A stretch of 64,000 bases of DNA from Romanomermis culicivorax (GCA_963922205.1 CAWUHX010000143.1:186001-250000); one strand, 5' to 3'; shown: positions 53,700 through 64,000, counted from the first letter of the stretch. Numbers and translations: made by a program. The notes: generated from the letters alone by a model not told the origin.

Positions 53700-56349
53700 A
53701 GACGTGGATATCCACCGTGCTTTCTTCGGGTATGTCCGTCAACATTTGTTCTGACGTCATCGTTTCGGAATCAATCGCGGCGGGTTGGATGGGAGTAGAT
53801 TCGTCCATCGGAGCTGGAGCAATATTGGAAATTTCTTCGAGCGTCAGTTTCAAGAAGTCATTGATTTGGGTGGCGGTTGCGGTTATGTCGGAGGGCGCGG
53901 CGGTTATAGGAAGGGCCGACGCGTCTGTTGACGGCGGCAGCTTCGCTATGTTGAGATCGACGATTGGCGTATCGAGTAGTTCGTCATCGGCGGGTTCAAC
54001 TTCGACATCGGTAGGGCTTTCGAGGAGTTCCTCGGCAGTGAGCGTTTGCACCGAAGCCGTAGTTGGCATGGGGTACGCGTACACCGGCGCGGGGAACGAA
54101 AAGCGGTTTTGAAAGTCGATGAGCGCAATGAACATTGAATAAAAGTGGAAACGGCTGTGCGGGTTGGCCGTATAGTCGTGTTCATCGATTTCGATTTCCT
54201 CGACCGACGTTTCCATGTGGAAGTCTTCGTTGAACACAATCGGGCGTAACGCAAACCGATTGCAAAAATACGTGCCGGGATCGCTAGAGAAACTTGGTTC
54301 GCGTTCCGGGATACGGTTCATCCAATTCGTAAGAAGCGAGTTGGGGTTGCCGTCGCTGCGGTACCACATACACTCGTAAAACGTGGCGCGTATTTCTGGT
54401 GTCATTGATTGAGCGTGGCGAAGTAGGACATCATTGACGGAGGCATATTCTGCGGCCGAACACGGTGATGCAAGGAGCGCGGCTAACGGCATGAAAGAAG
54501 TTAGCTTTCGGAACCAATCTCCGTCCACCTGTAAAAAATTAAGGATGGTGGAAGGGTGATAACAATAATGAGTACCCTGATAGGTGCGCTCGCGTAGGGG
54601 TTGGTCAGCGGCTACGCGTTCTGTCCAAAGATCGTCAACCTCGTGAGGGAGCGGCGGTAAATTGGGGTCGTTGTATGGCATATGATCGCGGATGGCCAAC
54701 TTGTATATCGGCGAAAGTGGAAAATTGAGCAAGTCGATAAGCCGGTCAGTGAGATTGCTCTTCATGGCCGACGTGACGGCTGCTTGAAGGCGTTTGGGAT
54801 CGTCAAAAACGGATCGTGGTTTGAGAGCCGGATCGTCGTCATCGGAAACGTCCAGTGATTTGTTCCATTCGTCCTTTTGTTCCTTTTTCTTTTTCTTTGG
54901 CACTTTTGGAACGGGGAGGAGCTTCGGATGAGTTGTTCGCGTCAAGGCTTTGACGTCCCGGAAACCGTTCGGTACCATGCCTAAACAAAAAGACTGACCA
55001 TGGTCGGACGCTGTGCAATCATACATGAAAAATTTGTAAGCCGAAAGAACTTCATCTCGCATAATCGCGGGTAAGGCGACTTGCGATGTCATTGGGTATA
55101 TTCGGTTGGCGTAGTCGGGGGGCAAGGCATCCGACAACGCGAGGTTGTGAAAGGTGGCGATAACATATTCGGCGAGGTGGTCGATTTTGGCGGCATCCAG
55201 CGAGTCGTGGGGAAACAACGCAGGGGCGTTGTAAACCTCGGGAATGAAGCCGTAGAGACCAAAGGCCAAAAACAATAGCAACGGATAATAAGCGTCGAGG
55301 GCCGCGTAGGCCAGAACGTCCAATTGCAAGAACGACGTCGTCAGGTTGTTGAAGAAACGCAGGGCTGCCGGGAAGCGTAGCGTGAGCTTTGAAACTTCCA
55401 GCGCCCACATGGCGGAAACTGTTGCTTTTAGCGTACGTTTTTCGGGAAGGAAGCCAATTGGTCGCGCCAGCTCGTACAGTGGCCGGGATATGTCGATATT
55501 TCGAATAACGTGGTACGCGTCGAAATGAATGGCCTTTACGACAGGGTCTTTGTTTTTCTTCTGCCGATCGGTTCGAAATTGAGTACACAGAAGAGCATAT
55601 ATTCCCGCCCAGTCGTCGGCTCCATCGAAGGAAACTACGATGGTGTGTTCGCCATCGACTAGGGAGAAAAGCACGGTCCAGTCTTCCGGGGTAGCGGTGA
55701 ACGTTTCGAAGACAAACATCGTGTCATTCGGGAATGCGAGTTGAACATACCGGGGGTAGCTAGGCGCCGTGGGGTCGGCTGGCATGGGCACGGTGAACTG
55801 AAACTGTTTTATATCGGCGGCCATGATCGATTCGGTGTCGAAGCCGACCAGCATATAGCCATGGAAGTTTGGTGTGGGTTGGGCGGCCAAGGCCTGCCCC
55901 AAACTTCCGGGTGAAAGGAATATCGGTGGCGGCAAGACATTTGGGGGTCGCGCGTACATGGATATGTACCACGATTCCAAGTCGGCGACGCGAGTCAGGC
56001 GTTTGACGTTGTTTTCTAAACAAGAGCGGGTGCGATACTCATCATTGACACATGGGACACCAAGTCGAAGGAGGGACATGGGGATTAAAGGGTGATTTAA
56101 ACGTGAACCAGGAAGGAGGCGCGGTGTTGCTTTCGATTCGTTAGAGGGACACATGCTTTGAGGCAGCATTGGCTTGGGCAGCGATGTCACCTTGATGGGC
56201 GCATTTGGACAACTGGATCGGGCTACGAGAGCCAGATAACGAGAGTTGTCGTATGCGGAAATCAAAGCAGCGGCCGGTTGTGGACTGAGGAGGCCACAAC
56301 ATGACGATGGCGGGGATCGCGGCGGCTGACCATGGATCTCTTGGCCCAA
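53563..56349 (-). CDS. Element 2 accessory ORF with RNase D-like (DEDDy) 3'-5' exonuclease domain
   Basis: A 928-codon frame between integrase and 3' LTR. Residues 165-365 fit the RNase D/WRN exonuclease pattern: motif I LVGFDTES (Asp 171, Glu 173), then YVQLAFPND, motif [17 protein letters not shown] (Asp 245 or 246), HFDAYHV, and motif [17 protein letters not shown] (Tyr 348, Asp 352). All residues expected for two-metal catalysis are present. Such enzymes trim RNA or DNA 3' ends; the target here is unknown. Residues 380-770 are globular without a known fold, then comes an acidic Pro/Thr tail. The frame opens at TTG; real coding probably begins within the first 30-60 residues or is joined from the 56572 frame. 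The last ~35 residues read like noise, where the 53699 frame takes over. Confidence 0.72.
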   Translation of the reverse strand: MGQEIHGQPPRSPPSSCCGLLSPQPAAALISAYDNSRYLALVARSSCPNAPIKVTSLPKPMLPQSMCPSNESKATPRLLPGSRLNHPLIPMSLLRLGVPCVNDEYRTRSCLENNVKRLTRVADLESWYISMYARPPNVLPPPIFLSPGSLGQALAAQPTPNFHGYMLVGFDTESIMAADIKQFQFTVPMPADPTAPSYPRYVQLAFPNDTMFVFETFTATPEDWTVLFSLVDGEHTIVVSFDGADDWAGIYALLCTQFRTDRQKKNKDPVVKAIHFDAYHVIRNIDISRPLYELARPIGFLPEKRTLKATVSAMWALEVSKLTLRFPAALRFFNNLTTSFLQLDVLAYAALDAYYPLLLFLAFGLYGFIPEVYNAPALFPHDSLDAAKIDHLAEYVIATFHNLALSDALPPDYANRIYPMTSQVALPAIMRDEVLSAYKFFMYDCTASDHGQSFCLGMVPNGFRDVKALTRTTHPKLLPVPKVPKKKKKEQKDEWNKSLDVSDDDDPALKPRSVFDDPKRLQAAVTSAMKSNLTDRLIDLLNFPLSPIYKLAIRDHMPYNDPNLPPLPHEVDDLWTERVAADQPLRERTYQGTHYCYHPSTILNFLQVDGDWFRKLTSFMPLAALLASPCSAAEYASVNDVLLRHAQSMTPEIRATFYECMWYRSDGNPNSLLTNWMNRIPEREPSFSSDPGTYFCNRFALRPIVFNEDFHMETSVEEIEIDEHDYTANPHSRFHFYSMFIALIDFQNRFSFPAPVYAYPMPTTASVQTLTAEELLESPTDVEVEPADDELLDTPIVDLNIAKLPPSTDASALPITAAPSDITATATQINDFLKLTLEEISNIAPAPMDESTPIQPAAIDSETMTSEQMLTDIPEESTVDIHVYGCRPYRTRCYDTNHSTRRGSTNIFGDAGSLAGTSDHCYCCRSQV

Positions 56350-56572
56350 AACTACAGAGTGGGGGAGTTACCCATGGGGTCCCAAGCAAAGGCATGCAAG
56401 TACAAGCAGCAAAAGCATAAAATGAGAAAATACTGTCGCAGGCGAAACTTAGATCGTTTTGGTGGGGCTGCTGCTCGGCCCAACGTACGTATCGTTCGTT
56501 GATGTTTATCGATTCACGATATGGCGGAGGCTCATCGGCCGTGGAAGTCGATCCAGTCGACGGCGTTGTCAT
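56141..56572 (-). CDS. Element 2 accessory N-terminal frame with PPPY motif
   Basis: This frame begins with a good ATG (MTTPSTGSTSTADEPPPYRES) 25 bases after a splice acceptor. It appears protein-like for about 80 to 100 residues, including a hydrophobic/Cys stretch (SFYAFAACTCMPLLG). The exonuclease frame (+1) then takes over near 56300. PPPY is the kind of short motif by which retroviral structural proteins recruit Nedd4-type ubiquitin ligases, but one copy of a four-residue motif proves little. It may be the true N-terminus of the exonuclease protein, broken by an indel or joined by frameshifting. Confidence 0.5.
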   Translation of the reverse strand: MTTPSTGSTSTADEPPPYRESININERYVRWAEQQPHQNDLSFACDSIFSFYAFAACTCMPLLGTPWVTPPLCSFGPRDPWSAAAIPAIVMLWPPQSTTGRCFDFRIRQLSLSGSRSPIQLSKCAHQGDIAAQANAASKHVSL

Positions 56573-57076
56573 TTAGAAAATATAAATTTTGGAGCGGCTG
56601 GAAAATGCGACTATTGCTGATGGAAGCGAAAAGTGGAAATGAAATAGTAAAAGAATAAGCCACTGAAAGGTGAAGAAAGTGTAAAGTAAGAAAATGCAAA
56701 CACTACCCTTACGAAAGCAACACAAACACCACTATGTTAATGGGGACAAAAATCAACCTTTCCCAATTAGTCTTATGAGAGTGATAGCAGCCAGGGTCGG
56801 GGGGAAATAAACCGAATGGCCTCGCGCTGAACAGAACCTAACATTAAAGAAGAAACCCCCTCCTATCATAATCCGTGGGGACCGGGGCAGGATGTAAGGT
56901 GATGTTGTAAAGTCGGCCGAGTGCTAGTAAAGACGGGTTGAAAGGAAGTGTTTCGAAACTGCCGTGCATCCTTGCTCGTCAACGAGGTCGCCATGATCTA
57001 AATTAAACAAACGTAAGGATTATTTACAACGCGGCGTGATTAGCGCCGTATCACAAAAGAAAAATTTCAAAGCAAA
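56573..57076 (-). other. Intergenic segment between pol and accessory ORFs of Element 2
   Basis: It holds no long frame on the minus strand. It ends with a splice acceptor: TCGCATTTTCCAG, AG at 56598-56599, exon from 56597. A GGAGGGGG tract lies near 56860 but no LTR follows, so it is probably not the functional polypurine tract. Confidence 0.5.
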
Positions 57077-60000
57077 CTATTGCGGGCGAGAAGTGTGGGG
57101 CATACGTGGTCCACCTTCTTTGTTTTCGAACGCGTCCTTTGCCGGTCGTGGGACAAACGGTTTTAGACGTGTTATAGAGACGGTCTGCGGGCGGCCGGGT
57201 GCATCGAGTGAGTCGATGGTGACAACGTTTTCGGCTGCGTGAGAGGCGTCTGTGATGAGGAAAGGCCCGATGAAGTCGGGTTGAATTTTGTTGGCTTTAC
57301 GCGTATTGGTTAAAAGAACTAAGTCGTTGACGACGAAGTCCCGTTTTCGAGCTTTGCGATCAAAATATTCTTTGCTGGCGGCGGCTGCGGCATCGAGGTT
57401 TGCTTTAATTTTTTTGTGCATTTTGAGTTGGGCTTGCGTTAGAATGTGTTGATAGGCGTCGTAATTCAACGGCAAGGTGAGGCGACGGGCGCAGTCGTAG
57501 TCGAAGGTGATGCGCGTCTCATATCCTCGTAATAAACTGAATGGCGAATGTCGTGTAGCTGTATGCGGTGTGGCGTTGTAAGCGAACATGGCGTAGGGCA
57601 GGTAGCGCTCCCAGTTGTCAGGATCGTCGGGGGTATACTTTTTTAGCTGGGCGATCAATGTTTGATTGAAACGTTCGACCATTCCGTTGCATTGGGGGTG
57701 GTACGCCGTTGTTTTAACCTTTCGAATTTTGAGAAGTTCGCATATATCTTGCATAAGTTTTGATGTAAAACATCCACCTTGGTTGGAGAGGAGGACAAGT
57801 GGGCTGCCGTGCGTGAGGACAACATTGTTGATAAAACATTCCACTATTGTTGAAGCTTTTTGATCTGGTATCGGATGCGCCGACACGAATTTTGTGAAGT
57901 AATCCTGGAAAACAATAACGTAGGGACGCTTCTCACCTACTGGCGAAATGTTGACGATGTCGGTTGCCACGATTTCAAATGGGTGTTTGGGTTGGATTGG
58001 CAGCAGTGGCGGAGGCGGTGACGTGTGCGGCGTTGTTAGTTGGCAAATTTTGCAAGTTTTGATCCAATCTCGAAAGTTTTCTTCCATGCGGGGCCACCAA
58101 AAGTGAGCTTTAATTGCTGCTGGCGTGCGGTTTGTTCCTTGATGATTCAAAATTTTCCCGCCGTGGAATTGGTGAAGAGTTTGGTCGACCATGGAGGCGG
58201 GTACGACTAATTGCTTGACCTCTTTAAGTTGACGGTACAAAATCTGATCCTCAAGGAAGAAAATCGGTGGATGTTTGGCGGCATTATCTGTTCTGAGGGT
58301 GGCGATAGTTTTTGTTATGGCTGGATCTGCGGCTTGAGCTTTCAGAACTTCTTCGTGAGTGGCGATCGTAACGACCTCGGCCGGAGGCGGTTCGTGGTCG
58401 GCATCTGTAGGCATTGGATTAGAGAGTGTGGGTTGACTGATGGTCTTTCTCGTCATTGCACGGGTGATGGCGTTGATTTCGGCGTCGACATCGGTGGGTA
58501 ATAAAGCCGCTGCTGGGCGTATTTCGGGTACCATTAAGTCGGTTTCCTTAGTTGCACCAGCAGGGTGAAAATTCTCACGGAAAATCGTGGCGGTCAAATT
58601 TTCAGCGTTCTGGACGGGAGATTTGTCGCGGTCGTCCTTCCGAGATAGGAAATCGGCACAAGCGTTATCTTTTCCTTTAACGTATTCAACTTTATAATCG
58701 TAATCCTGGAGGCTGATCGCGAAACGTTGAAGGCGTGAGTTGCGATGTTTTTCGTCTTTGAGCCATTCGAGCGGCTTGTGGTCGGTGCGGACGATAACTC
58801 TCTGGCCGTACACATAGTGGCGGTACATCCGGAAACCATAGACAATGGCGAGGCATTCACGCTCAGTTGTACTGTAGCGGGTTTCGGCATCGGTGAGTAC
58901 GCGGCTATTGTAGGCGATGACCCATTGATCGTTCTCATTTTCTTGGTACAAGATAGCTTTGATGGCGGTCGTACTGGCGTCAGTTTGAATTACGAATTGA
59001 GCTTTGCCATCGTAAACCGGGTAGCGAAGGAAAGGCGATGACGTAAGGGCCGTTTTGATACCTTCGAACGCGGCGTGGTGTTCGTCCGTGGCGATATATT
59101 GAGCGTCTTTACGTAGGAGTCCGTACAAAGGACTGGACAATGTTGCCAAATTCGGGATAAATCGCTTGCACCATTGGACTAAACCTAAAAAACTTTGCAT
59201 ACCTTTTTTGGTCTTTGGGAATTCATAATTGGCGATAGCTTTGACTTTCTCCGGATCGGCTGCGATTCCACGGGCACTAAGAAGATGTCCCAGGAATTTG
59301 ACTTGCGGCGGCAGGAATTCACATTTGTCGGGCCGAAGCGTAAGGTTGGCCGCGCGGAGGGCGTCGAAAATGATTTGTAGGTGTTCCAAATGTTCTTCAA
59401 ACGAATTCGAGAAAATAATAATATCGTCGATATACACGAGGCAAATCTTCCAAATGTACGGGCGGAGAATTCTTTCCATTAGACGTTGAAATTCAGCAGG
59501 CGCGTTCTTCAAGCCGAAGGGCAAAACTTTGAATCGAAACAAACCTTCTTGGCAAATGAAGGTTGTTTTATCGCGGGAATCGGCGTCGAGGGGTACCTGC
59601 CAGTACCCAGCTTTGAGATCGAGCGTGGTGAAGAATTTTGCGTGTCCCATTGCGTCCAAATAGTCGTTGATGCGCGGAATTGGAAATTTGTCGCTTGGCG
59701 TAACGTCGTTTATTCCGCGGTAGTCGACGACGGGTCTCCATGAGCCATCTTTCTTTTTTACCAAGAACAGTGGTGTGGCCCAGGGCGAGCGGGATGGTTC
59801 GATGAAATCCTTGTCGAGCATTTCTTGAATGTGACGGCGTACAATAGGTCTTTGTTCCATTGCGGCGCGATAATAATGACGGGATACTGGCCGTGCGGTG
59901 CCGGTGTCGATACTGACGGTCAGTTCACTGGTGATTGTTGGTTTGTCGCCGGGGAGGCTGAAAACATCGCGGTGTTGTCGAAGCATCTTAAGGGCTTTTG

Positions 60001-62065
60001 CTTTTTGCGCGGCAGAAACGTAAGTCTTTTCGGTCATTTTGTTTAGGGCGTATTCCAGCTTTTGTTGTGTGGTGTGGCCAGGGAACGATTTATCTAGTGC
60101 GGCCGGCTCTGGGTCAGTTAAATCACGGTCGGCGGCAGCGGTTGCTATCTGACAGTCGGCATGGGTTTCGGAATATTCCAGCGTGTGCTTTGCCATCGCA
60201 ATGAGCTGATTTGGTCGGAGTTTGATACTGTTTGGCGTATTGTTAATGAAGAGGAGCGGACAATGACTGTTGGTGATGTTGACCACTGCGGTTTCGACTG
60301 GAAGTTCTGTGGCTACGTTATCCGTGGCGAGGGGTTGTACGATCACGTCGGGTACGGTCGCCGATGTTGTGGGAAAAACGCTACTTTTGACCCATTGTTG
60401 ACAGTGTGGCGAAATCGAGACAGAAGCTTGGGCGACGAGAAAAATTGGTTCGGCGAGCTCAGTAACCTCCAGCCGCCGAGAGGGCGGTTGGTGTGGACTA
60501 GGTTGAGCCTGCCGTATCGGTTGTTCAACTTCGATTTCTTCGGGTTGGCTAAAAATATCGGATTTATCATCATAGAGACTTACTCGTTCGTCCTCTGGTA
60601 TTTCCTCTAAAACATTGTCGTTAGCGGCGTTTAGAAACAATTCCATTCGCCGGCGGACCGAGGCGATTACTTTTAGCGGCAATTTAACGTCCTGAATTTC
60701 TATATAATTGTCTTTGAAATTTAAAATGGCGTGGATATCTGGGTGCGCGAGAAAGTCGGTTCCGATGATGCATTGATCGTTTCCATCATTGTCGAGGATT
60801 ACGCATTTGATCATGTGTTCTCCGAACGCGGATTCCATCGTAACGACTACCGGGTCGTGGGTGTTGACTACCGCGCCATCGGCTACTTTGATTTTTCCAC
60901 AAATCGGGAGTTGGAGCGATTGCTTGTCGAAAGCGCGTTTGACTAATCCTGATGACAAGACGGAACATTGGGCACCTGTGTCGATGAGCGCGTGTGCTTT
61001 AACGGCTCCAATTTTGATTGGGATTTGAAAGGCTCTCGTAGAAGCGTACTTGGGGACAAACGATTTGGAAGACGGCGTGAGGTTATCAATTTGACAAACG
61101 GACGAGCGGATGTGGCAGGGGTCTTGAAAAGCGCGGCCCGTTGCGTTCCAACAGACGATGCCGGGGCTAACGATGGGCGCGGCGGAAGCGATTTCTTTGG
61201 ATGGAATAACCATATTGGCCGTTGACGTTGATTGATTGTTAACGCGTGTTTCGAGCACGGGTATTGACGTTGTATTTGGTGCTGGAAGGGCGGGTAGGGT
61301 TATTTGTAACTCTGAAGATTGAGAACTAGCGCGCGATGAATCTGTCGGCGTCGTGACGTATGGAGCTGGTACCGCGTTGTAATGGATATGTTGTTCCCAC
61401 GGTGCCGGGAATTGATGGTTCGGGTAAACGGCGTAGGTATTCTGAACAAAATCATGTGGGCGCTGCATAGGGTTACCTTCATAAAAATGGTTTCGCGGGC
61501 CGCGGGTGTAGTTTGTGCCTCGTTGGGGCGGTCCTCCGCGGCGGGGTCGCCAATCGCGCTGTCCACGGACGTCGTTTGAATTGTTTCGGAAGTCAACTTG
61601 CCGTGGTTGGGCGGCGTAATTTGGGCGGTTTGATTCAAGTCGGGTTGACTGTTGAGCGTTTTGCCGCTTGAGCCAGACGCAATCTTCAGTGTTGTGGGTG
61701 CGGGATTTGTGGGCATCGCACCAAAGACCTGTAGGTTGCGTCGTGCGTGCGCGGTCTCTGCTGGCAGATCGGTCGAAGTGATTTGTGTACAGCTCTCTGT
61801 TTTGAGATTGATGGCGCGGGCTTTGTTGCCTATTGTTGGGTATCATTTCTTCGGGGCGTGGTCGGGATTTTCGTTCTTCATAGTCGCGGTCGTATCGTTG
61901 AATTAATTGTTCCAATAGCATTTCCGTGCGCGGCAGCTGCGGCGGCGGTGGCTCAATCGCTTGCGGTTGAAAGGAGACAAATTTAGTGGGTTGTGTTATC
62001 AGATGTTGTTGACCGCGGTCCGTAGATGGTGAGCGCTCGCGGTAGTGGTGTTGAGGACGATCCAT
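57077..62065 (-). CDS. Element 2 nucleocapsid-protease-RT-RNase H-integrase
   Basis: A 1,662-codon frame from ATG, in the same frame as gag with one TGA between. It starts with a Gln/Arg-rich nucleocapsid bearing a zinc knuckle of the unusual C-x2-H-x4-H-x4-C form (Cys 116, His 119, His 124, Cys 129) and RGG-type repeats. The protease follows ([13 protein letters not shown], Asp 362). RT has [11 protein letters not shown] and YIDD (878-881). RNase H has [14 protein letters not shown] and [10 protein letters not shown]. Integrase has the HHCC finger ([15 protein letters not shown]), catalytic Asp 1369 and Glu 1464. At the middle catalytic position it has Asn 1428 (LLSNQGG) where relatives, including Element 1, have Asp, so integration by this copy is doubtful. 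Confidence 0.92.
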   Translation of the reverse strand: MDRPQHHYRERSPSTDRGQQHLITQPTKFVSFQPQAIEPPPPQLPRTEMLLEQLIQRYDRDYEERKSRPRPEEMIPNNRQQSPRHQSQNRELYTNHFDRSASRDRARTTQPTGLWCDAHKSRTHNTEDCVWLKRQNAQQSTRLESNRPNYAAQPRQVDFRNNSNDVRGQRDWRPRRGGPPQRGTNYTRGPRNHFYEGNPMQRPHDFVQNTYAVYPNHQFPAPWEQHIHYNAVPAPYVTTPTDSSRASSQSSELQITLPALPAPNTTSIPVLETRVNNQSTSTANMVIPSKEIASAAPIVSPGIVCWNATGRAFQDPCHIRSSVCQIDNLTPSSKSFVPKYASTRAFQIPIKIGAVKAHALIDTGAQCSVLSSGLVKRAFDKQSLQLPICGKIKVADGAVVNTHDPVVVTMESAFGEHMIKCVILDNDGNDQCIIGTDFLAHPDIHAILNFKDNYIEIQDVKLPLKVIASVRRRMELFLNAANDNVLEEIPEDERVSLYDDKSDIFSQPEEIEVEQPIRQAQPSPHQPPSRRLEVTELAEPIFLVAQASVSISPHCQQWVKSSVFPTTSATVPDVIVQPLATDNVATELPVETAVVNITNSHCPLLFINNTPNSIKLRPNQLIAMAKHTLEYSETHADCQIATAAADRDLTDPEPAALDKSFPGHTTQQKLEYALNKMTEKTYVSAAQKAKALKMLRQHRDVFSLPGDKPTITSELTVSIDTGTARPVSRHYYRAAMEQRPIVRRHIQEMLDKDFIEPSRSPWATPLFLVKKKDGSWRPVVDYRGINDVTPSDKFPIPRINDYLDAMGHAKFFTTLDLKAGYWQVPLDADSRDKTTFICQEGLFRFKVLPFGLKNAPAEFQRLMERILRPYIWKICLVYIDDIIIFSNSFEEHLEHLQIIFDALRAANLTLRPDKCEFLPPQVKFLGHLLSARGIAADPEKVKAIANYEFPKTKKGMQSFLGLVQWCKRFIPNLATLSSPLYGLLRKDAQYIATDEHHAAFEGIKTALTSSPFLRYPVYDGKAQFVIQTDASTTAIKAILYQENENDQWVIAYNSRVLTDAETRYSTTERECLAIVYGFRMYRHYVYGQRVIVRTDHKPLEWLKDEKHRNSRLQRFAISLQDYDYKVEYVKGKDNACADFLSRKDDRDKSPVQNAENLTATIFRENFHPAGATKETDLMVPEIRPAAALLPTDVDAEINAITRAMTRKTISQPTLSNPMPTDADHEPPPAEVVTIATHEEVLKAQAADPAITKTIATLRTDNAAKHPPIFFLEDQILYRQLKEVKQLVVPASMVDQTLHQFHGGKILNHQGTNRTPAAIKAHFWWPRMEENFRDWIKTCKICQLTTPHTSPPPPLLPIQPKHPFEIVATDIVNISPVGEKRPYVIVFQDYFTKFVSAHPIPDQKASTIVECFINNVVLTHGSPLVLLSNQGGCFTSKLMQDICELLKIRKVKTTAYHPQCNGMVERFNQTLIAQLKKYTPDDPDNWERYLPYAMFAYNATPHTATRHSPFSLLRGYETRITFDYDCARRLTLPLNYDAYQHILTQAQLKMHKKIKANLDAAAAASKEYFDRKARKRDFVVNDLVLLTNTRKANKIQPDFIGPFLITDASHAAENVVTIDSLDAPGRPQTVSITRLKPFVPRPAKDAFENKEGGPRMPHTSRPQ

Positions 62066-62152
62066 GCTGCGGCGGCGTTCGAAACGGCGATCAAATGGTT
62101 GCGGCGACTTCGGTGGTGGTGCGTCCTGGTTGGCTTGATTTACAAGGATGGG

Positions 62153-63805
62153 TCATTCCGCGGTTCCGATTTTGGCTTTAGTTGCATTGAGGACACTACG
62201 GGCTTTAGCTACGGCGTCGGCCAATTGTTGAACATTCATGAAGCCTTTTGCTTGTTCGCCAATTGTTAGTTGATAGAAAACAGGCATTTTGGTCAAAAAG
62301 GTGTCAATTACTTGTTTGTGCCGAAAAGTTTGATCTTCATGCTGATACAATAATTGTACATAAGTCATAACCTTACTCAGAAACGCGGCGGGTTCTTCTC
62401 CAGCTTCTGGGGTGATTGACGCCAGTTCACGTTTAAGAGTCATCGGGTTGCAATCGGGAGCCAATTGGAACATGAGTAAGTGTTTGGCGTCCTCGTACCG
62501 CGTCATATCTTGGATCATATTGCTCGGCGTATCGCGGGTGAGTCGGCGTAGGGCACTCATCTTTACGTGATTGGAGGCGTCGTAACCGAACTCATTTTCC
62601 AGTCGGATGAAGAAGCGTAACAGGCGTTTATTTGTTGCGGCGCCGTCGATAATCAGCGGGTGCATGTTGTCCACGATTGTTTTGATGCGGCTATCTTCCT
62701 CAGGATGAGACGTGCGCGGCATGTCGTACCAAGGATGCGGATGTTCATAATAATCCTCGGGTGGGTAATCTGAGAAACCGAACTGGTTTGCCGCGGGCGG
62801 TGGGCGTCTTTGAAGCACGGAACGGTGTAAATCCTCGTCGGCGCGCGTAGTGCGAGCGAATTTGTTATTATACAGGGTATCCGTCGACAGTGCCTTGGGT
62901 TTGACTTGATTCGGTAGCCTGCCAAAGACTGGAGCCAGTTCAGTTTCACGGAGGGTTTCGTTTGGGATATAAATATCTCTTGTTTCCTCGCCGTGGAACC
63001 GTGAGGACACCGGCGGCGGTCTTGGTGTAGGTGGATTACGCGCGTGCGTTGCAGCGGCGGTTGTGGAAATCAATTGTTGCATTTGCTCAGCGAGTGCGGC
63101 GAAACGCGCATTAGTGGCTTTTGTTTGTTCCTGGATTTCGCGTTGGACGCGTAATTGCTGGGCTTGGAATTGGTCGGAGACGGCGCCGATAATTTGATCG
63201 ATGGTTTGTACCGTAGGAACATTGTTGGTTATGTGCACGGTGGCGGTGCTGAGTTGGTCCAGCGCGTCGCGTGCTTCAATTCGAAAATTTTGAACTTCAT
63301 TGGCGTTTGCAATGGCTAGGCTACTGCGGTGATCGTTTACTGGAGCACGGGTGGCGGCTGAGGCTTGCGGTGGTTCAATATTGACAAAGGATTCAGAGGA
63401 GTCGGTTCTGGCGACAACTTGGTCATTAGTACTTCGAGTCGGCGCGTTCAGCAGCGGCATTTGCGATGCGGGCGGCGCGTTAAGGCAATTTTCGGCAGCG
63501 GTAAGGAGGTTTTGATTTAGAGACCGCGGGGGTTGAGAATTGATCGTCGCCGCGGTTGCAGGAATGAGCGGTACTTGCGGTTGTGTCGTCCCGTCCAGCG
63601 CGGGAGTGCTGAAATTAGACAAGGGCGGATTATGGGGTGGGAGGCTTACCGTGGGTACCACTGTCGATTGCGTAATATTTGACGGTTGCAGCAACAGCAT
63701 CTGATCAAAACTTAGGGCGCGGCGTGCGGCTGTGACGTTGTTCGGAGAACTGGATCGCGATGGAAAGCGAGTGAAGTCCAGCGGTGTGTGGCTTACCGTT
63801 GGCAT
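62153..63805 (-). CDS. Element 2 gag (matrix/capsid)
   Basis: From ATG at 63803-63805 ([11 protein letters not shown]) to TGA at 62153-62155, 550 codons. The frame is open upstream into the LTR, but this is the first ATG. The N-terminal half is Pro/Thr/Ala-rich with a helical stretch. The last 170 residues form the capsid-like core ([43 protein letters not shown]) that is also found in the relic at 22.2-23.1 kb. The zinc knuckle lies after the TGA, in the pol frame, so a Gag ending here would lack nucleocapsid unless the stop is read through. A splice donor overlaps codons 3-4. Confidence 0.82.
   Translation of the reverse strand: MPTVSHTPLDFTRFPSRSSSPNNVTAARRALSFDQMLLLQPSNITQSTVVPTVSLPPHNPPLSNFSTPALDGTTQPQVPLIPATAATINSQPPRSLNQNLLTAAENCLNAPPASQMPLLNAPTRSTNDQVVARTDSSESFVNIEPPQASAATRAPVNDHRSSLAIANANEVQNFRIEARDALDQLSTATVHITNNVPTVQTIDQIIGAVSDQFQAQQLRVQREIQEQTKATNARFAALAEQMQQLISTTAAATHARNPPTPRPPPVSSRFHGEETRDIYIPNETLRETELAPVFGRLPNQVKPKALSTDTLYNNKFARTTRADEDLHRSVLQRRPPPAANQFGFSDYPPEDYYEHPHPWYDMPRTSHPEEDSRIKTIVDNMHPLIIDGAATNKRLLRFFIRLENEFGYDASNHVKMSALRRLTRDTPSNMIQDMTRYEDAKHLLMFQLAPDCNPMTLKRELASITPEAGEEPAAFLSKVMTYVQLLYQHEDQTFRHKQVIDTFLTKMPVFYQLTIGEQAKGFMNVQQLADAVAKARSVLNATKAKIGTAE
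63795..63796 (-). promoter_or_regulatory. Candidate splice donor in gag of Element 2
   Basis: On the minus strand the gag start reads ATGCCAACG|GTAAGC, a near-consensus donor after codon 3. Joined to the acceptor at 56598-56599 it would make a subgenomic mRNA for the accessory ORFs, as errantiviruses do for env. It is not tested here. Confidence 0.45.
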
Positions 63806-63924
63806 CTTTTTTCGCAAGGTATAATAACCTCTTTTGTACCCTTTGGCGCAGCTACGGTGGGGTCGAATTTTGGACTCTTTGGGTTTTTTCGGATGCAACG
63901 CAACGGCGGGGAGCGGCAACGTAC

Positions 63925-63942
63925 AATCCAAGCGGTCACCAG
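63925..63942 (-). other. Primer-binding site of Element 2
   Basis: Directly after the 5' LTR the minus strand reads CTGGTGACCGCTTGGATTG. TGG at one base past the LTR is the normal start of a sequence complementary to a tRNA 3' CCA end. I cannot say which tRNA. Confidence 0.6.
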
Positions 63943-64000
63943 TGTTGTATTTTGGCTTGATCGGGGCGGAGATGATGCCGCGTGAGCAGGATTGGGATTC
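63943..64000 (-). mobile_element. 5' LTR of Element 2 (cut by window end)
   Basis: 58 bases ending, on the minus strand, in AAAATACAACA. They match 50362-50419 with one mismatch. The rest of the LTR lies outside the window. Confidence 0.88.

Larger units (their letters stand above)
50362..64000 (-). mobile_element. Element 2: giant Gypsy retroelement with exonuclease accessory region
   Basis: Internal region 50957-63942 (12,986 bp) between LTRs. With two 595-bp LTRs the whole would be about 14.2 kb, much longer than typical Gypsy elements. Order on the minus strand: 5' LTR (partial), primer-binding site, gag, nucleocapsid-protease-RT-RNase H-integrase, accessory ORFs (PPPY, exonuclease, proline-rich, Arg/Ser-rich), polypurine tract, 3' LTR. 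Base composition is clearly GC-richer than the flanking host DNA throughout, including the accessory ORFs, which supports their belonging to the element. Near-identical LTR ends suggest a fairly recent insertion. Confidence 0.85.

Noticed and set aside
51310..53800. Plus-strand Arg/Gly- and Val/Gly-rich frames over the accessory region
   Set aside because: Typical antisense shadows of GC-rich Pro/Thr/Ala coding; no start context or domain.
56850..56880. Second polypurine tract and possible LTR after pol
   Set aside because: No TG...CA repeat pair follows, and the real LTR with matching 5' copy is at 50362-50956.
1..64000. CRISPR arrays, rRNA, bacterial operons
   Set aside because: No regular repeat-spacer pattern, no rRNA-like sequence and no prokaryotic gene spacing; the spliced genes are eukaryotic.

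Overview
The window is nuclear DNA from an animal, most likely an invertebrate. It is gene-poor and AT-rich over the first ~40 kb, has spliced genes with ordinary GT-AG introns, and is crowded with nested transposons. I favour an arthropod because the 3' splice sites are relaxed (no strict TTTTCAG) and the hAT, Tc1/mariner, Merlin, CR1-like and Ty3/Gypsy mix fits, but the species cannot be named from sequence alone. No bacterial genes, CRISPR arrays or rRNA were seen.

Host genes, region by region. 6711-17495 (- strand) holds an eight-exon gene that I recognise as UVRAG/Vps38, a subunit of the class III PI3-kinase complex; its introns have filled with transposons, and no exons for the N-terminal C2 domain were found. 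20367-20717 (-) is the last exon of an unknown multi-pass membrane protein. 36800-38695 (-) is a two-exon F-box/leucine-rich-repeat gene. 40219-40808 (+) carries four small well-spliced exons of an unknown basic/acidic protein, one of them a likely cassette exon. Weak terminal exons lie at 1938-2033 and 2217-2454.

Transposons, 3-36 kb. At least eight hAT-type elements have exact 8-bp target duplications, and several are nested three or four deep (17.8-19.7, 27.8-33.2 and 33.8-36.4 kb). Copies that share one ~600-bp core carry completely different short motifs repeated near their ends. Four copies of a small hAT MITE (termini CATACCTGTAA) and several foldback Tc1/mariner-like MITEs are interspersed. 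A decayed Gypsy gag-pol relic occupies 21.9-24.8 kb, with its 3' LTR beginning at 27815 and split by a 4.6-kb hAT element. A Merlin transposase relic and a CR1-like reverse transcriptase relic are also present.

Retroelements, 41-64 kb, all on the - strand. Element 2 is a giant GC-rich Gypsy element, about 14.2 kb if its cut-off 5' LTR is full length. It runs from the partial 5' LTR (63943 onward) to a 3' LTR (50362-50956, after a clear polypurine tract). In order it encodes gag, nucleocapsid-protease-RT-RNase H-integrase, and then about 5 kb of accessory coding with a PPPY motif, an RNase D-like (DEDDy) 3'-5' exonuclease domain, a proline-rich region and an Arg/Ser-rich tail. Element 1 (41281-50361), into which Element 2 appears to be inserted, has an envelope-like glycoprotein region fused in frame upstream of protease-RT-RNase H-integrase. 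Downstream of its integrase it carries its own, divergent exonuclease-like ORF. The shared accessory exonuclease between integrase and 3' LTR is the most unusual system here. A splice donor at gag codon 3 of Element 2 and acceptors just upstream of both accessory ORFs suggest expression from a spliced subgenomic mRNA. Both copies carry breaks: in-frame stops, an integrase frameshift in Element 1, and a changed integrase catalytic residue in Element 2.
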